Of a stretch of DNA of 64,000 nucleotides, positions 35,637 to 46,925 are shown one piece after another. Where the stretch lies: assembly GCF_029051645.1 (NCBI RefSeq), contig NZ_JAACFS010000003.1:310001-374000 (forward strand), in the 5' to 3' direction. How positions within the stretch are numbered: the first letter of the stretch is position 1; every line of letters starts with the position of its first letter. Under the pieces are notes generated by a model. It was not told the origin of the DNA. It saw only the letters and a program-made list of their open reading frames with translations, and ran no database searches. The position numbers were made by a program, and so were the translations under genes. The stretch comes from Bradyrhizobium sp. CSA112 (GTDB taxonomy: Bacteria; Pseudomonadota; Alphaproteobacteria; Rhizobiales; Xanthobacteraceae).

Positions 35637-36274
35637 ATGGATCGTGTGTTGTTAAACGAGAGCGGGGAGGACGAAAGGATCGTCCTCAATTTGCTCAATT
35701 CTGTCGATGATGGCGCTCAATCGCAACGCCGCATCGCCGAGGAACTTGGAATCGCACTAGGCCTCGTTAACGCCTACCTCAAACGATGTATCAAAAAAGG
35801 TCTCGTCAAAGTCAGCCATGCGCCGGCGCGCCGCTACGCCTATTACCTGACACCGCAAGGCTTCGCTGAAAAGTCGCGCCTAACGGTGGAATACCTGTCG
35901 TCTTCGTTTTCATTTTTCAGACAGGCCAAAGCTGATTGCACGCGAGTCTTTCAGATGGCTAGGGAACAGAACTTGCAAAACCTCGTGCTCTGCGGAAAGT
36001 CGGATTTGGCCGAGATTGCCATCCTATCGGCTGTTGACTGTGGGGTCTCGATCGTCGCCATTGTCGATCAAAACGCCAATGAGATGCTCTTTGTCGGAAA
36101 GCAAGTTGTTTCTGACTACGACCGTTTGGTAGTTTCATTTGACGCCGTCGTCGTCACCGATGTCGTCAACGCCCGCCGGGCGTTCGATGAAGCCGTGCGG
36201 CTCTACGGACCCGGGCGTGTGCTCGCTCCAAAATTGCTGGGCTTAAATGTCTCTGAGCGTCGGGGTGCGGAGCA

Positions 36275-36278
<4 letters not shown>
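35637..36278 (+). CDS. EPS-associated winged-helix (MarR-type) transcriptional regulator
   Basis: A 213-residue regulator. Residues about 10-75 form a winged helix: SQRRIAEELGIALGLVNAYLKRCIKKGLVKV is the helix-turn-helix (part shown) and ARRYAYYLTPQG the wing. The C-terminal 120 residues look like a Rossmann-type sensor (LVLCGKSDLAEIA, VSIVAIVDQNANE), possibly for a nucleotide or CoA. The combination matches the EPS-associated MarR-type regulators placed at the head of exopolysaccharide operons. It overlaps the NusG-like gene by four bases. Two palindromes just upstream are its probable sites. Confidence 0.82.
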
Positions 36279-38441
<2,163 letters not shown>

Positions 38442-38452
38442 GAGAATAGACA

Positions 38453-39448
38453 TTGGACGTTCGAGGAAAGCGGTTTGTGGTGATTGGCGGCGCCGGGCTT
38501 ATCGGGTCGCATGCGGTCGACCAACTCGTGCAGCAGGACGTCGGTGAGATCGTCATCTATGATAATTTCGTTCGCGGGACTCACGAAAATCTCGCGGAAG
38601 CCATGCGCGACCCACGTGTCAAGATTTTCGAAGCCGGTGGCGACATTACGCAGTCTGATATTCTCGATGCGGCTCTCAAGGGCGTCGACGGCGTTTTTCA
38701 ATTCGCAGCGCTCTGGCTTCTTCAGTGCCATGAATACCCACGGACGGCTTTCGACGTGAATGTGCGCGGCATGTTCAATGTGCTCGACGGCTGTGTACGT
38801 AACGGCGTGAAGCGCTTGGTATGGTCGTCATCTGCTTCCGTCTATGGCGACGCGATTGAAGAGCCAATGACGGAAGATCATCCATTCAACAATAAGAATT
38901 TCTACGGCGCGACGAAGATTTGCGGTGAAGCGATGGCGCGCGCCTACCACTTTCGTTACGGGCTAGATTATGTCGGTCTGCGCTACATGAATGTGTATGG
39001 CCCACGGCAGGATTATCGTGGCGCCTATATCGCGGTGATCATGAAGATGCTCGACGCGATCGATCGCGGTGAGGGTCCGACGATCCTAGGTGATGGATCC
39101 GAGGCGTTTGATTTCGTGGCAGTGGAAGATTGTGCGCGGGCAAATCTGTGCGCTATGAAGGCGACCGCCACCGACAGATTCTACAATGTTGGCACCGGCA
39201 AGCGCACATCGCTCAAGGAAGTTGCCGAAAAGCTCTTGAATCTGACCGGATCAAACCAGCCGATCAACTACGCTCCTCGGAGTCAAGCGACGCTCGTCCG
39301 CAACCGTATCGGGTCGCCGAAACGTGCCATGGAGGAAATCGGGTTTGCTTCCGCTATCGACCTCGAAGAGGGCTTGAAGTCACTCATCGAATGGCGTCGT
39401 ACACACATCGCCGAAGTCACGACCAGACGCGCCCACGCGGCCACCTAA
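38453..39448 (+). CDS. NAD-dependent epimerase/dehydratase
   Basis: A 331-residue extended SDR. It has the NAD loop VIGGAGLIGSHAV, the serine strand WSSSASVYGD, NFYGATKICGE (Tyr-x3-Lys), and YMNVYGPRQDYRGAYI near the sugar site. FAALWLLQCHEYPRTAF is a recurring segment in nucleotide-sugar epimerases of glycan clusters. It likely epimerises or dehydrates a UDP-sugar, possibly the C2 or C4 centre of the diacetamido-uronate or its precursor. The start is TTG 38453, supported by AGGAG eight bases upstream. It lies between wlbB and the aminotransferase. Confidence 0.82.
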   Translation: MDVRGKRFVVIGGAGLIGSHAVDQLVQQDVGEIVIYDNFVRGTHENLAEAMRDPRVKIFEAGGDITQSDILDAALKGVDGVFQFAALWLLQCHEYPRTAFDVNVRGMFNVLDGCVRNGVKRLVWSSSASVYGDAIEEPMTEDHPFNNKNFYGATKICGEAMARAYHFRYGLDYVGLRYMNVYGPRQDYRGAYIAVIMKMLDAIDRGEGPTILGDGSEAFDFVAVEDCARANLCAMKATATDRFYNVGTGKRTSLKEVAEKLLNLTGSNQPINYAPRSQATLVRNRIGSPKRAMEEIGFASAIDLEEGLKSLIEWRRTHIAEVTTRRAHAAT

Positions 39449-39463
39449 CAAGCAACGGAAATT

Positions 39464-40621
39464 ATGACGCAACGACGTATTCAGATATCCCAACCCTCCA
39501 TGGGGGAGGAAGAATGGCACGCGGTTCGCGAGCCATTGGTCTCCGGTTGGCTCACGCAGGGCCCGAAAGTAGCGGCCTTCGAGAAGGCTTTTGCGGAACG
39601 GCACAATGTTGCGCACGCCATGGCTGTAACGAGCTGCACGACAGCGCTTCATCTTGCCCTCGATGCGATCGGTATCGGCCCCGGCGACGAGGTTATTGTT
39701 CCGTCATTTACGTGGGTAGCAACGGCAAATGCGGTGCTTTATTGCGGCGCCAATCCCGTTCTGTGTGATGTCGATCGCGATACCTACAACATTGATGTTC
39801 CCTCGATGGTTTCGAAAATCACTGCCAGGACGAGGGCCGTCATAGCTGTGCATCTGTTCGGGTTGTGTGCCGACGTGGATAGCATTCGCGGAGCGCTTCC
39901 GCCGGGCATCAAGATTGTCGAAGACGCGGCGTGTGCGGCAGGCGCGTCTTACAAGGGCAAATGGGCGGGTGGACTTGGGGATGCTGCCTGCTTTTCGTTC
40001 CATCCGCGAAAGTCGATCACGACGGGCGAAGGCGGCATGCTGACTACCAATGATGCCAAGCTGTCTGCGAAAGCGGACATCTTGCGAAATCATGGCGCGT
40101 CGATCTCCGAAGAGCAGCGTCACCGTGGCCCCCAGCCCTATCTTCTTGCAGCGTTTGATGAACTCGGCTTCAACTATCGGATGACCGATATTCAGGCGGC
40201 CATCGGCTTGGTTCAGCTTGGTAAGCTCGACAAATTTGTCGATGAACGTGACGTGCGTGCGCGCCAGTATCGAGAGGTCCTGGCTGACCTTCCTTGGTTG
40301 CGTCACCCGCAAATATCGAATTTTGGACGTCATGCCTGGCAGGCCTACGTGACTTATGTCGATCCGCAGCTTGCTCCTGCACCGAGGAACGAAATTATGG
40401 GGCGGCTTCACGCAATGGGCATCGCAACGCGTCCCGGGACGCATTCGATTCACATGCTCGGGTATTACCAGCGGCGCTTTGGATTTAAATCTGACGATCT
40501 ACCGGGAGCGCGGGATTGTGAGCGCAACACGATGGCCATTCCGATGCACAACAGGATGTCGGACGACGACTACGCTTACGTCATCGATTGCATTCGGCGG
40601 ATCGACGCGGGCAAGGCGTGA
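39464..40621 (+). CDS. DegT/DnrJ/EryC1/StrS aminotransferase (copy 2)
   Basis: A 385-residue PLP-dependent aminotransferase with Lys183 in FSFHPRKSITTGEGG as the cofactor lysine, TSCTTALHLAL near the N-terminus and VEDAACAAG for PLP contact. The PRKSITTGEGGM form is common in perosamine-synthase-like and bacillosamine-type enzymes. As the only aminotransferase in the wlbA-wlbB operon it should do the C3 (WlbC-type) or a C4 transamination. It follows the SDR by 15 bp. Confidence 0.88.
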   Translation: MTQRRIQISQPSMGEEEWHAVREPLVSGWLTQGPKVAAFEKAFAERHNVAHAMAVTSCTTALHLALDAIGIGPGDEVIVPSFTWVATANAVLYCGANPVLCDVDRDTYNIDVPSMVSKITARTRAVIAVHLFGLCADVDSIRGALPPGIKIVEDAACAAGASYKGKWAGGLGDAACFSFHPRKSITTGEGGMLTTNDAKLSAKADILRNHGASISEEQRHRGPQPYLLAAFDELGFNYRMTDIQAAIGLVQLGKLDKFVDERDVRARQYREVLADLPWLRHPQISNFGRHAWQAYVTYVDPQLAPAPRNEIMGRLHAMGIATRPGTHSIHMLGYYQRRFGFKSDDLPGARDCERNTMAIPMHNRMSDDDYAYVIDCIRRIDAGKA

Positions 40622-40629
40622 TATTGACC

Positions 40630-41631
40630 ATGCGGACGTTCCCGATCTTGAGCGAAATTATCGGAACACCGGTGCCCGCAGAAGGTCCGGTCACGATCAA
40701 TGGGCGGCAGTTTCTCGTCAGGGATGGTGTGTTGCGTGCCCCAGAATTCCTCTCCCGCACGCAGGCGCAAACCTCGGAGGTGTTCGGCTACAAGTGGAAT
40801 CAGCGTGAAACTTTCGAAAGTCACAACGCGCGAGCCATGATGCGAGAATGGTTGCGCGCCCGCTACGGTGACCCGTCGACCATGCCATGGCTCGACAATA
40901 ACGCGATTCTTGTTGACGTGGGATGTGGCGCTGCACGTAGTTCAATCGAACTGTTTTCTGACCGACTCAAGCGCGTGCGTTTCATTGGAACCGACATTTC
41001 CAGCGCGGTCGATGTTGCAGCAGAAAGTTTTCGGGCGGCGGGCCTTTCTGGTGAATTCATACAGTGCGATCTCAACGCGCTGCCGTTTCGCGAGCAAACC
41101 TGCGATGCGGTATTTTCAGAGGGGGTATTGCACCACACGGATTCGACGAAAAATGCGTTCGAGCGCGTCGCTCGACTAGTCAAACCCGGTGGGCATTTCC
41201 TGTTTTACGTCTACCGGAAAAAGGGTCCCCTTCGTGAATTTACGGATGATTACATCCGCAGCAAACTGCAGAATCTTTCGCCAGAGCAAGCATGGAAGGC
41301 GATGGAGCCATTGACGAAACTTGGCATCGCTTTTGGCCAATTGAACGCAAAGATTCAGGTGCCGGAGGACGTCGTACTTCTTGGCATCAAAGCCGGCGAA
41401 TACGACATCCAGCGGTTCCTGTACTGGAATGTCGTGAAAATGTTCTATCGGGAGGATATGACGTTTGACGAAATGGCGCATATTAACTTTGACTGGTTCG
41501 CGCCGATGAACGCGCATCGCCAGACGGAAGAGGAGGTACGTCGCTGGTGCGAGATCGCCAATTTCGACATCGAGCGGGAAGTCGTCGAAGAAGCCGGGAT
41601 CACCGTTGTTGCCCGGAAGCGTGATTGCTGA
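40630..41631 (+). CDS. Class I SAM-dependent methyltransferase
   Basis: A 333-residue protein. After an N-terminal region that looks like the 'Trm112-like'/short-domain preface of glycan methyltransferases (residues 1-45, without Cys), motif I appears as ILVDVGCGAARSSIEL. It is followed by FIGTDISS, CDAVFSEGVLHHTD and RLVKPGGHFLFYV. The C-terminal 120 residues form a separate domain with NFDIEREVVEEAGITV. ATG 40630 is used; GTG 40618 overlapping the previous stop is possible. It ends four bases before the amidotransferase ATG. Target: a sugar hydroxyl or amide, unknown. Confidence 0.82.
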   Translation: MRTFPILSEIIGTPVPAEGPVTINGRQFLVRDGVLRAPEFLSRTQAQTSEVFGYKWNQRETFESHNARAMMREWLRARYGDPSTMPWLDNNAILVDVGCGAARSSIELFSDRLKRVRFIGTDISSAVDVAAESFRAAGLSGEFIQCDLNALPFREQTCDAVFSEGVLHHTDSTKNAFERVARLVKPGGHFLFYVYRKKGPLREFTDDYIRSKLQNLSPEQAWKAMEPLTKLGIAFGQLNAKIQVPEDVVLLGIKAGEYDIQRFLYWNVVKMFYREDMTFDEMAHINFDWFAPMNAHRQTEEEVRRWCEIANFDIEREVVEEAGITVVARKRDC

Positions 41632-41634
41632 GCC

Positions 41635-43554
41635 ATGTGCGGAATCGCCGGATATCTGAATTTTGACGGCAAGCCGGCCTCGCCTGTCATCCTTAAGGCG
41701 ATGACGGACATGTTGGTGCATCGCGGGCCGGATGACGAAGGTCAACTGGTCGAAGGTGGCCTTGGATTAGGCCACCGCCGCCTCTCGATCATCGATTTGT
41801 ACCCGACCGGCCATCAGCCAATGGCCAGCAGCGGCGGCCATCTCGTCATCAGCTTTAACGGTGAGATCTATAATTACCGTGAGCTGCGACTGGAGCTTGA
41901 GACCCTTGGTTACTCGTTCCGCTCGGAGTCCGATACAGAAGTGCTGCTTTCGGCGCTCGAGGCATGGGGTGAGAAGGCGCTGCTGCGGCTCAACGGCATG
42001 TTCGCCTTCGTGTTGTATGATCGGCGCGAGCGCTGCCTGCTTCTGGCGCGGGATCGCTACGGTATCAAGCCGTTATATTACGTGACCGTCGGCCAAACGG
42101 TGATGTTCGCGTCGGAGATCAAGGCATTCATCGCGCATCCTGCATTCAAAGCCGATCTCAACCCTGATGGGTTGATCGAATACATGAGTTTCCAGAACTT
42201 TTTGACGGATCGTACGCTGTATAAGAATGTGCACATTCTCCCCGCGGGAAATGTCTTGTCCATTGCGATGCAGGGTCCGGTTCGCGCGCCCCGCCAGTAT
42301 TGGGATTTCCAGTTCAGCGAACGCGAAACTGGGCGTACCCGCGCAGATTATCTCGAAGAATTGGATAATCTGTTTGTGCAGGCAGTCAGTAGGCAGCTTG
42401 TAAGTGACGTTCCGGTCGCGTCGTACCTCAGTGGGGGGCTCGATACCGGTGCGATTGCCGTAATCGCCAGTCGGCAATTGCCGGAAATGCGGACCTTCAC
42501 GATCGGATTCGACATGAGTTCGGTGTCTGGGCTTGAACTTGCTTTTGATGAGCGCGCGAAGGCTGAGCGAATGTCCGCGCTGTGCCGCACGGAACAATAC
42601 GAAATGGTCCTGAAGGCTGGCGACATGGAGCGGGCGATCGACCCGCTCGTGTGGCACTTGGAGGAGCCGCGCGTTGGCCAGTCCTATCCGAATTTCTATG
42701 CCGCCAAGCTCGCCGGCAAATTCAACAAGGTTGTTCTGTCCGGAGCTGGCGGAGACGAGCTTTTTGCGGGTTATCCGTGGCGTTATTTCCGGGCTTCTGA
42801 CAATCACGACTTCAACGACTATTCGGCGCTTTATTTCAAGGATTGGCAGCGCCTGGTGCCAAGTGACGCCTTTCCGGCACTGACCGCTCCACTTGACGGG
42901 AAGCATCAGACGGACCCGCTAGCCGTATTTCGCAGCGTGTTCGCACATCACGCCACGGAATTGGCCCGCCCGGAAGACTACATCTGTCACTCCCTTTATT
43001 TTGAGGCGAAAACCTTCCTGCACGGCTTGCTGGTTGTCGAGGACAAGCTTTCAATGGCGCACTCGCTCGAGTCACGCGTTCCGTTTCTGGATAACAATCT
43101 CGTCGATTTCGCAATGGCGCTTCCGGTTTCGCACAAGCTTGCCAATCTGGGGCAAGTGGCCGGTCACGATGAAAATCTGCCCGGACCGAAGACTTCGGTG
43201 TATTCGCAACGTTCGCAGGATGGAAAAGTTATTTTGCGCGAAGCGATGGCGCGCTATGTGCCTGCGGATGTCGCCAGCGGCGCCAAGCAGGGGTTTTCTG
43301 CACCCGACGCGAGCTGGTTTCGCGGCGAAAGCATAGATTACGTCCGACGTGTTCTTGTCGACCGGAGATCGCGCCTTTACGATTATCTCGATTACGACGT
43401 CGTTTGCAGGCTCGTGGCCGATCATCTCGAAGGCCGCGCAAACCGGCGTCTGCTGATTTGGTCGCTTATCTATCTAGAGAGCTGGTGTCGGCAATTCCTC
43501 TCCGGAAGCGGATGGTCAGCGACACAGCAAAGGGCGCGAGCGGCTTTGCGATGA
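41635..43554 (+). CDS. Asparagine synthase-like amidotransferase (second, variant PP-loop)
   Basis: A 639-residue AsnB-family enzyme. Cys2 (MCGIAG), HRGPDDEG, NGEIYN and SDTEV define the glutaminase half. The synthetase half has SGGLDTG at 266-272 where the other two copies and most family members have SGG-x-DSS, so two PP-loop serines are replaced. GAGGDELFAGYPWR and LSMAHSLESRVPFLDN keep the rest of the active site. It is expected to amidate a uronate, here most likely the WlbA/WlbB product made in the same operon. The operon neighbours are a methyltransferase and an acyltransferase. Confidence 0.85.
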   Translation: MCGIAGYLNFDGKPASPVILKAMTDMLVHRGPDDEGQLVEGGLGLGHRRLSIIDLYPTGHQPMASSGGHLVISFNGEIYNYRELRLELETLGYSFRSESDTEVLLSALEAWGEKALLRLNGMFAFVLYDRRERCLLLARDRYGIKPLYYVTVGQTVMFASEIKAFIAHPAFKADLNPDGLIEYMSFQNFLTDRTLYKNVHILPAGNVLSIAMQGPVRAPRQYWDFQFSERETGRTRADYLEELDNLFVQAVSRQLVSDVPVASYLSGGLDTGAIAVIASRQLPEMRTFTIGFDMSSVSGLELAFDERAKAERMSALCRTEQYEMVLKAGDMERAIDPLVWHLEEPRVGQSYPNFYAAKLAGKFNKVVLSGAGGDELFAGYPWRYFRASDNHDFNDYSALYFKDWQRLVPSDAFPALTAPLDGKHQTDPLAVFRSVFAHHATELARPEDYICHSLYFEAKTFLHGLLVVEDKLSMAHSLESRVPFLDNNLVDFAMALPVSHKLANLGQVAGHDENLPGPKTSVYSQRSQDGKVILREAMARYVPADVASGAKQGFSAPDASWFRGESIDYVRRVLVDRRSRLYDYLDYDVVCRLVADHLEGRANRRLLIWSLIYLESWCRQFLSGSGWSATQQRARAALR

Positions 43555-44141
43555 GCAAAATGCATTCTCCGCTTGATCCCACCGCGTTTGCGGAGGCGCT
43601 CACGGCGCTCCGTTTTGAAAACGAGAAGAGGCTCAGGGAGCAATTCAATCGTAGTCTGCCTTTTGCAGACGGCGCGTTTGATCGTTGGGAAAGGGCGCGG
43701 CGGCTTGGCTTCGGCGAGCGGACGAGCATCTATGATAGTGCGATCGTGTATGGTGATGTGAGCGTGGGCGCGGACAGTTGGATTGGCCCTTCCGCGATTC
43801 TTGACGGCTCCGGCGGTCCGCTGCGGATCGGCTCATTCTGTTCGATATCGGCAGGCGTGCATGTCTATACGCACGATACGGCGCTCTGGGCGCTGTCGGG
43901 TGGAAAGCTTCCTTACAAGAAGTCAGCAGTCACGATTGGCGACAACGTATACATCGGCGGCCAGTGCTTGGTTGTCGCCGGTGTTACGATCAACTCCTGC
44001 TGCGTAGTCGCCGCTCATTCCCTCGTCACTAAAGACGTGCCGAGCGGTGCGATTGCGGGCGGCGTTCCGGCGAAGCCGATTGGACGAGTGGAGGGAAAGG
44101 GGAAAGACATCAAGTTGGTCTTTCTCACTCAGAGGACGTGA
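43551..44141 (+). CDS. Hexapeptide acyltransferase
   Basis: A 196-residue LbH acyltransferase. After about 60 helical residues come repeats (IVYGDVSVGADSWIGPSAIL, LRIGSFCSISAGVHVYTHDT, VTIGDNVYIGGQCLVVAGVT), with the catalytic histidine expected in VHVYTHD. It ends AHSLVTKDVP and GGVPAKPIG, as in Maa/NodL-like and WcaB-like enzymes. It starts inside the preceding stop (ATGA). It is likely to acetylate the growing or precursor sugar. Confidence 0.82.
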   Translation: MSKMHSPLDPTAFAEALTALRFENEKRLREQFNRSLPFADGAFDRWERARRLGFGERTSIYDSAIVYGDVSVGADSWIGPSAILDGSGGPLRIGSFCSISAGVHVYTHDTALWALSGGKLPYKKSAVTIGDNVYIGGQCLVVAGVTINSCCVVAAHSLVTKDVPSGAIAGGVPAKPIGRVEGKGKDIKLVFLTQRT

Positions 44142-45355
44142 CCGTGGACACTACATGCTCAAACATGATCGGTTTGTTCATTTTAAACTCTGACCTTGAT
44201 GCGTTGAAGGCAAAGGGCGTAGCCGGAATGATCGGTGAGAGGACCGAAAGGGGATATCTCTCTCGCGTCATCACGTTGCATCCTATGGCCAAGGAAACGC
44301 GGGTCGTCGACGCGGGACCGGAACTTCCGGTTCATGAGCTTGCATTGCCCGCTTTTGAAGGCGCTCGCGTCCGGCGGTGGCTTGGCTTCATCGCGCATGT
44401 GTTTTGGGCGGCGATCTATGCTCGCCGACTTGCCTTGCGTGAGAGTGCATCCTTCGTACGTGCGCAGGATCCGTATTTTTCAGGTTTGATTGGCTTTCTG
44501 GCGACGCGATGGCCGCGGGTGCCGTTCTGCATATCAATTCACGCAGACTATGATCAGCGCCATGCACTCGATGGGAAGCAAGGGGCTCCAAAGATTTTGG
44601 GGTCGCGGAACCTAGCAAAGCGCCTTGAGCGATTTCTACTTCGCCGGGCCGACTTGGTTATGCCGATTCGTGAATCGCTGCGAATACAGGCTATCGGACA
44701 CGGAGCGTCTTCCGAGCGAACGGTTGTGTTTCCGCATGCTGTTGATTTCCAATCGATTGACAAGGTCGATCCTGCGTTGCCCCACGAGGTTAAAGTGAGG
44801 GCAGTCGGTCGGAAAGTTCTCTTGTTCACTGGGCGACTGTCTCGAGAGAACTACGTTTGGGACGTTGTAGAAGTCGCTCGGAGGATTGTCGGACGTGGAG
44901 ATTGCATCTTCGTTTTCATCGGTCTCGGGCCAGAGCTTGACGCCGTGCGTTCGGCGTGTTCCGCGGACGAGGCATTGCGAGGTACGGTGATCGTATGCGG
45001 ACCGCTCGAACGGCGCGCGGTACATGCAGCACAGAAGGCGGCCTATGCTGGGTTGGTACTGATGGGAGGCTTCACTTTGATAGAGTTCTGTGCTGCGCGA
45101 CGACCCTGTGTTGCTTACGATGTGGAATGGCACCGTGATCTGATTGAGGATGGCAAGACCGGAATGCTTCTTCGTGAGGGCGATCGGGAGGGCCTATACA
45201 AAGTTCTGTCGAGACTTCTCGATGAGCCTGATTTTGCGGGTCAGCTCGGTCAAGCCGCCTATACACGCGCTCGCGCGCAACACGACGTCGAAAGCGTAAT
45301 GACGATTCGCCGGAATATCTATCAAAGGCTCACTGCAGAGCGGACGCTACTCTGA
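44138..45355 (+). CDS. GT4-type glycosyltransferase
   Basis: A 405-residue GT-B protein: the acceptor half includes RAQDPYFSGLIGFLATRWP and CISIHADYDQRHALDG. The donor half has LLFTGRLSRENYVWDVVEVARRI (part) and GGFTLIEFCAARRPCVAYD, which carries an E-x7-like donor motif with one acidic residue changed. The start is GTG 44138 overlapping the previous stop; GTG 44144, seven bases after AGAGGA, is equally plausible. It shares one base with the next gene (TGATG). Confidence 0.8.
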   Translation: MTVDTTCSNMIGLFILNSDLDALKAKGVAGMIGERTERGYLSRVITLHPMAKETRVVDAGPELPVHELALPAFEGARVRRWLGFIAHVFWAAIYARRLALRESASFVRAQDPYFSGLIGFLATRWPRVPFCISIHADYDQRHALDGKQGAPKILGSRNLAKRLERFLLRRADLVMPIRESLRIQAIGHGASSERTVVFPHAVDFQSIDKVDPALPHEVKVRAVGRKVLLFTGRLSRENYVWDVVEVARRIVGRGDCIFVFIGLGPELDAVRSACSADEALRGTVIVCGPLERRAVHAAQKAAYAGLVLMGGFTLIEFCAARRPCVAYDVEWHRDLIEDGKTGMLLREGDREGLYKVLSRLLDEPDFAGQLGQAAYTRARAQHDVESVMTIRRNIYQRLTAERTLL

Positions 45356-46596
45356 TGTTGGATAAGATAGAACTCATTCGAGGTTGGATCGAGTCGAGGT
45401 CGCCTGCCTTGCGTCGCAGATTGTTAGAAGAGACGATGGCGGCCGCGCAGTGTGGACCGCGGCGCATGATCTCTGCGCCAGTCCCTAAAAAGGATTCGGC
45501 GTCTGGTGTGCTGTTCAAGACCTCCGCAGGTTACGAACTGCCCGTGGAGCATCACCATCGATATCGAATGGTGAAAGGCCCAACTTATATCGCGGAGTTG
45601 GTTTGGCTTTACGGATTGGAGCAACAGGGGCTGCTCGCGCCTGATGATCAGGCTGAATTCCATCGTGTCGTCGGCACCAGAACGCTTGCTGTTCCTTTTG
45701 AAGATGCGTGTTCCTGGTCCGTGCGCCTGGCCGAGAAATATATCGCGCATTTGGTGCCAGGTTCGGTCGAGGCCGGGATGCCCATTATCGCCCCGAAAGA
45801 TGCAAAGCTCAAAGAACAGTTGGCGATATTCCGCAACTCCAACGGTACTCTCTTGGAGAGATTCAGTGCTTGCGGCGGGCGCGTTTTGCCGCCGGGTGCC
45901 GATGTGTTGGAGATCGGGTTCACCTCCGGTGGTCACTCGATCTTCGCGCTCGAAGGACTCGGTTTTCAGGTTTCGGGGATCGACAATCTCTATGGTGGCA
46001 TCGCCGATCGCGCGGTGCTGCACACGCATCTTGCCAAGCGGCTCAGCTCGAAGGCGCAGTTCGTCTTCGGCGATGTCACGCAACAAACGCCGTTTGAGGA
46101 TGCAAGTTTTGATATGATCTTCTCGATCAGCGTGCTGGAGCATGTGTCGGATTTGCCCGCTGCTTTCCGGGAAATGCGCCGCTTGCTGAAGCCCGATGGT
46201 TTTCTGCTGCATCGCTATAATCCATTTTTTGCAGCAAATGGTGGGCATTCTTGGGGTGAGCTGGATTGTCCGTGGGGCCATGTTCGGGTTTCAACAGCCG
46301 ACCACCTTCGTTATCTTGAAGAGCAACGCCCATATGAGGAAGCCTGCGCGCGGCCTTGGGTGGCGAGTGCCATGAATAGGTCGGCGTCACTGGCGCAAGT
46401 ACAAAAATGGCTAGTTGAGGCCGGCTTTCGGCCGGTTCTTTGGGAGGAACATCCAGAGCCAGTAGAAGAGGTGTGTTTACTCGATGGGGTTGCCGCTATC
46501 CAGGCGTTGGGACAACATCCGTTTATAGGTCTTTCCGATCTACTAACGCGGGAAGTTGTCTTTGCTGCCGTTCCTGCTACGATTTCGGCGACCTGA
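45355..46596 (+). CDS. SAM-dependent methyltransferase with large N-terminal domain
   Basis: A 413-residue protein. The first 180 residues are helical and unassigned. The methyltransferase domain starts near DVLEIGFTSGGHSIFALEGLG (part), with GIDNLYGG, FDMIFSISVLEHVSDL and RRLLKPDGFLLHRYNPF following. The motif I loop (EIGFTSGG) departs from the usual GxGxG. HGGHSWGELDCPWGH-type residues (AANGGHSWGELDCPWGH) near the C-terminus form a conserved-looking patch. Sugar O-methylation is likely, but the acceptor is unknown. Confidence 0.78.
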   Translation: MLDKIELIRGWIESRSPALRRRLLEETMAAAQCGPRRMISAPVPKKDSASGVLFKTSAGYELPVEHHHRYRMVKGPTYIAELVWLYGLEQQGLLAPDDQAEFHRVVGTRTLAVPFEDACSWSVRLAEKYIAHLVPGSVEAGMPIIAPKDAKLKEQLAIFRNSNGTLLERFSACGGRVLPPGADVLEIGFTSGGHSIFALEGLGFQVSGIDNLYGGIADRAVLHTHLAKRLSSKAQFVFGDVTQQTPFEDASFDMIFSISVLEHVSDLPAAFREMRRLLKPDGFLLHRYNPFFAANGGHSWGELDCPWGHVRVSTADHLRYLEEQRPYEEACARPWVASAMNRSASLAQVQKWLVEAGFRPVLWEEHPEPVEEVCLLDGVAAIQALGQHPFIGLSDLLTREVVFAAVPATISAT

Positions 46597-46597
46597 A

Positions 46598-46894
46598 ATG
46601 CTTACGGTAAGAATGGAATCTCGCGCACTTCTCGAAAAGAAACTCGCCGAATCCTTCGCTGAGCCGTGGGGAACACGTGGCACACTGCGCCCAGAAATCG
46701 TCGCACTGACGGAAGATCCTGTCACTGGTGGGGTATCCGGAACGCTCCGGTTCCACGTCTCGACACGGTCTGGGAATGAAGCGCTGGCGCTCGAGCATCC
46801 GTTCGGTCCTCTGGAGAGCAAGGACGATGTCGACGATTGCCTCGCCGAGGCGCTGAGCAGGCTGCTGGCGGTTCATTCGTCATGGCCGCGGTGA
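46598..46894 (+). CDS. Small hypothetical protein
   Basis: A 98-residue soluble acidic-to-neutral protein with no Cys, signal peptide or membrane segment. The visible pattern is a basic helix (SRALLEKKLAESFAE), beta-like VSGTLRFHVSTR and an acidic helix (KDDVDDCLAEALSRLL). I find no family. It is set tightly in the operon, one base after the methyltransferase stop and 31 bp before the radical SAM gene, so it may be an accessory of one of them. ATG 46598 is the first sensible start; an earlier frame overlaps the methyltransferase end. Confidence 0.55.
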   Translation: MLTVRMESRALLEKKLAESFAEPWGTRGTLRPEIVALTEDPVTGGVSGTLRFHVSTRSGNEALALEHPFGPLESKDDVDDCLAEALSRLLAVHSSWPR

Positions 46895-46925
46895 TGTCGA
46901 AAGCTGATTGCCGGAAAGGCGTCCC

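Noticed and set aside
46598..46894. A RiPP precursor peptide for the adjacent radical SAM/SPASM protein
   Set aside because: At 98 residues with no Cys-rich or repetitive core, no leader-like segment and no RRE or protease gene nearby, and set in a glycan operon, this is unsupported.
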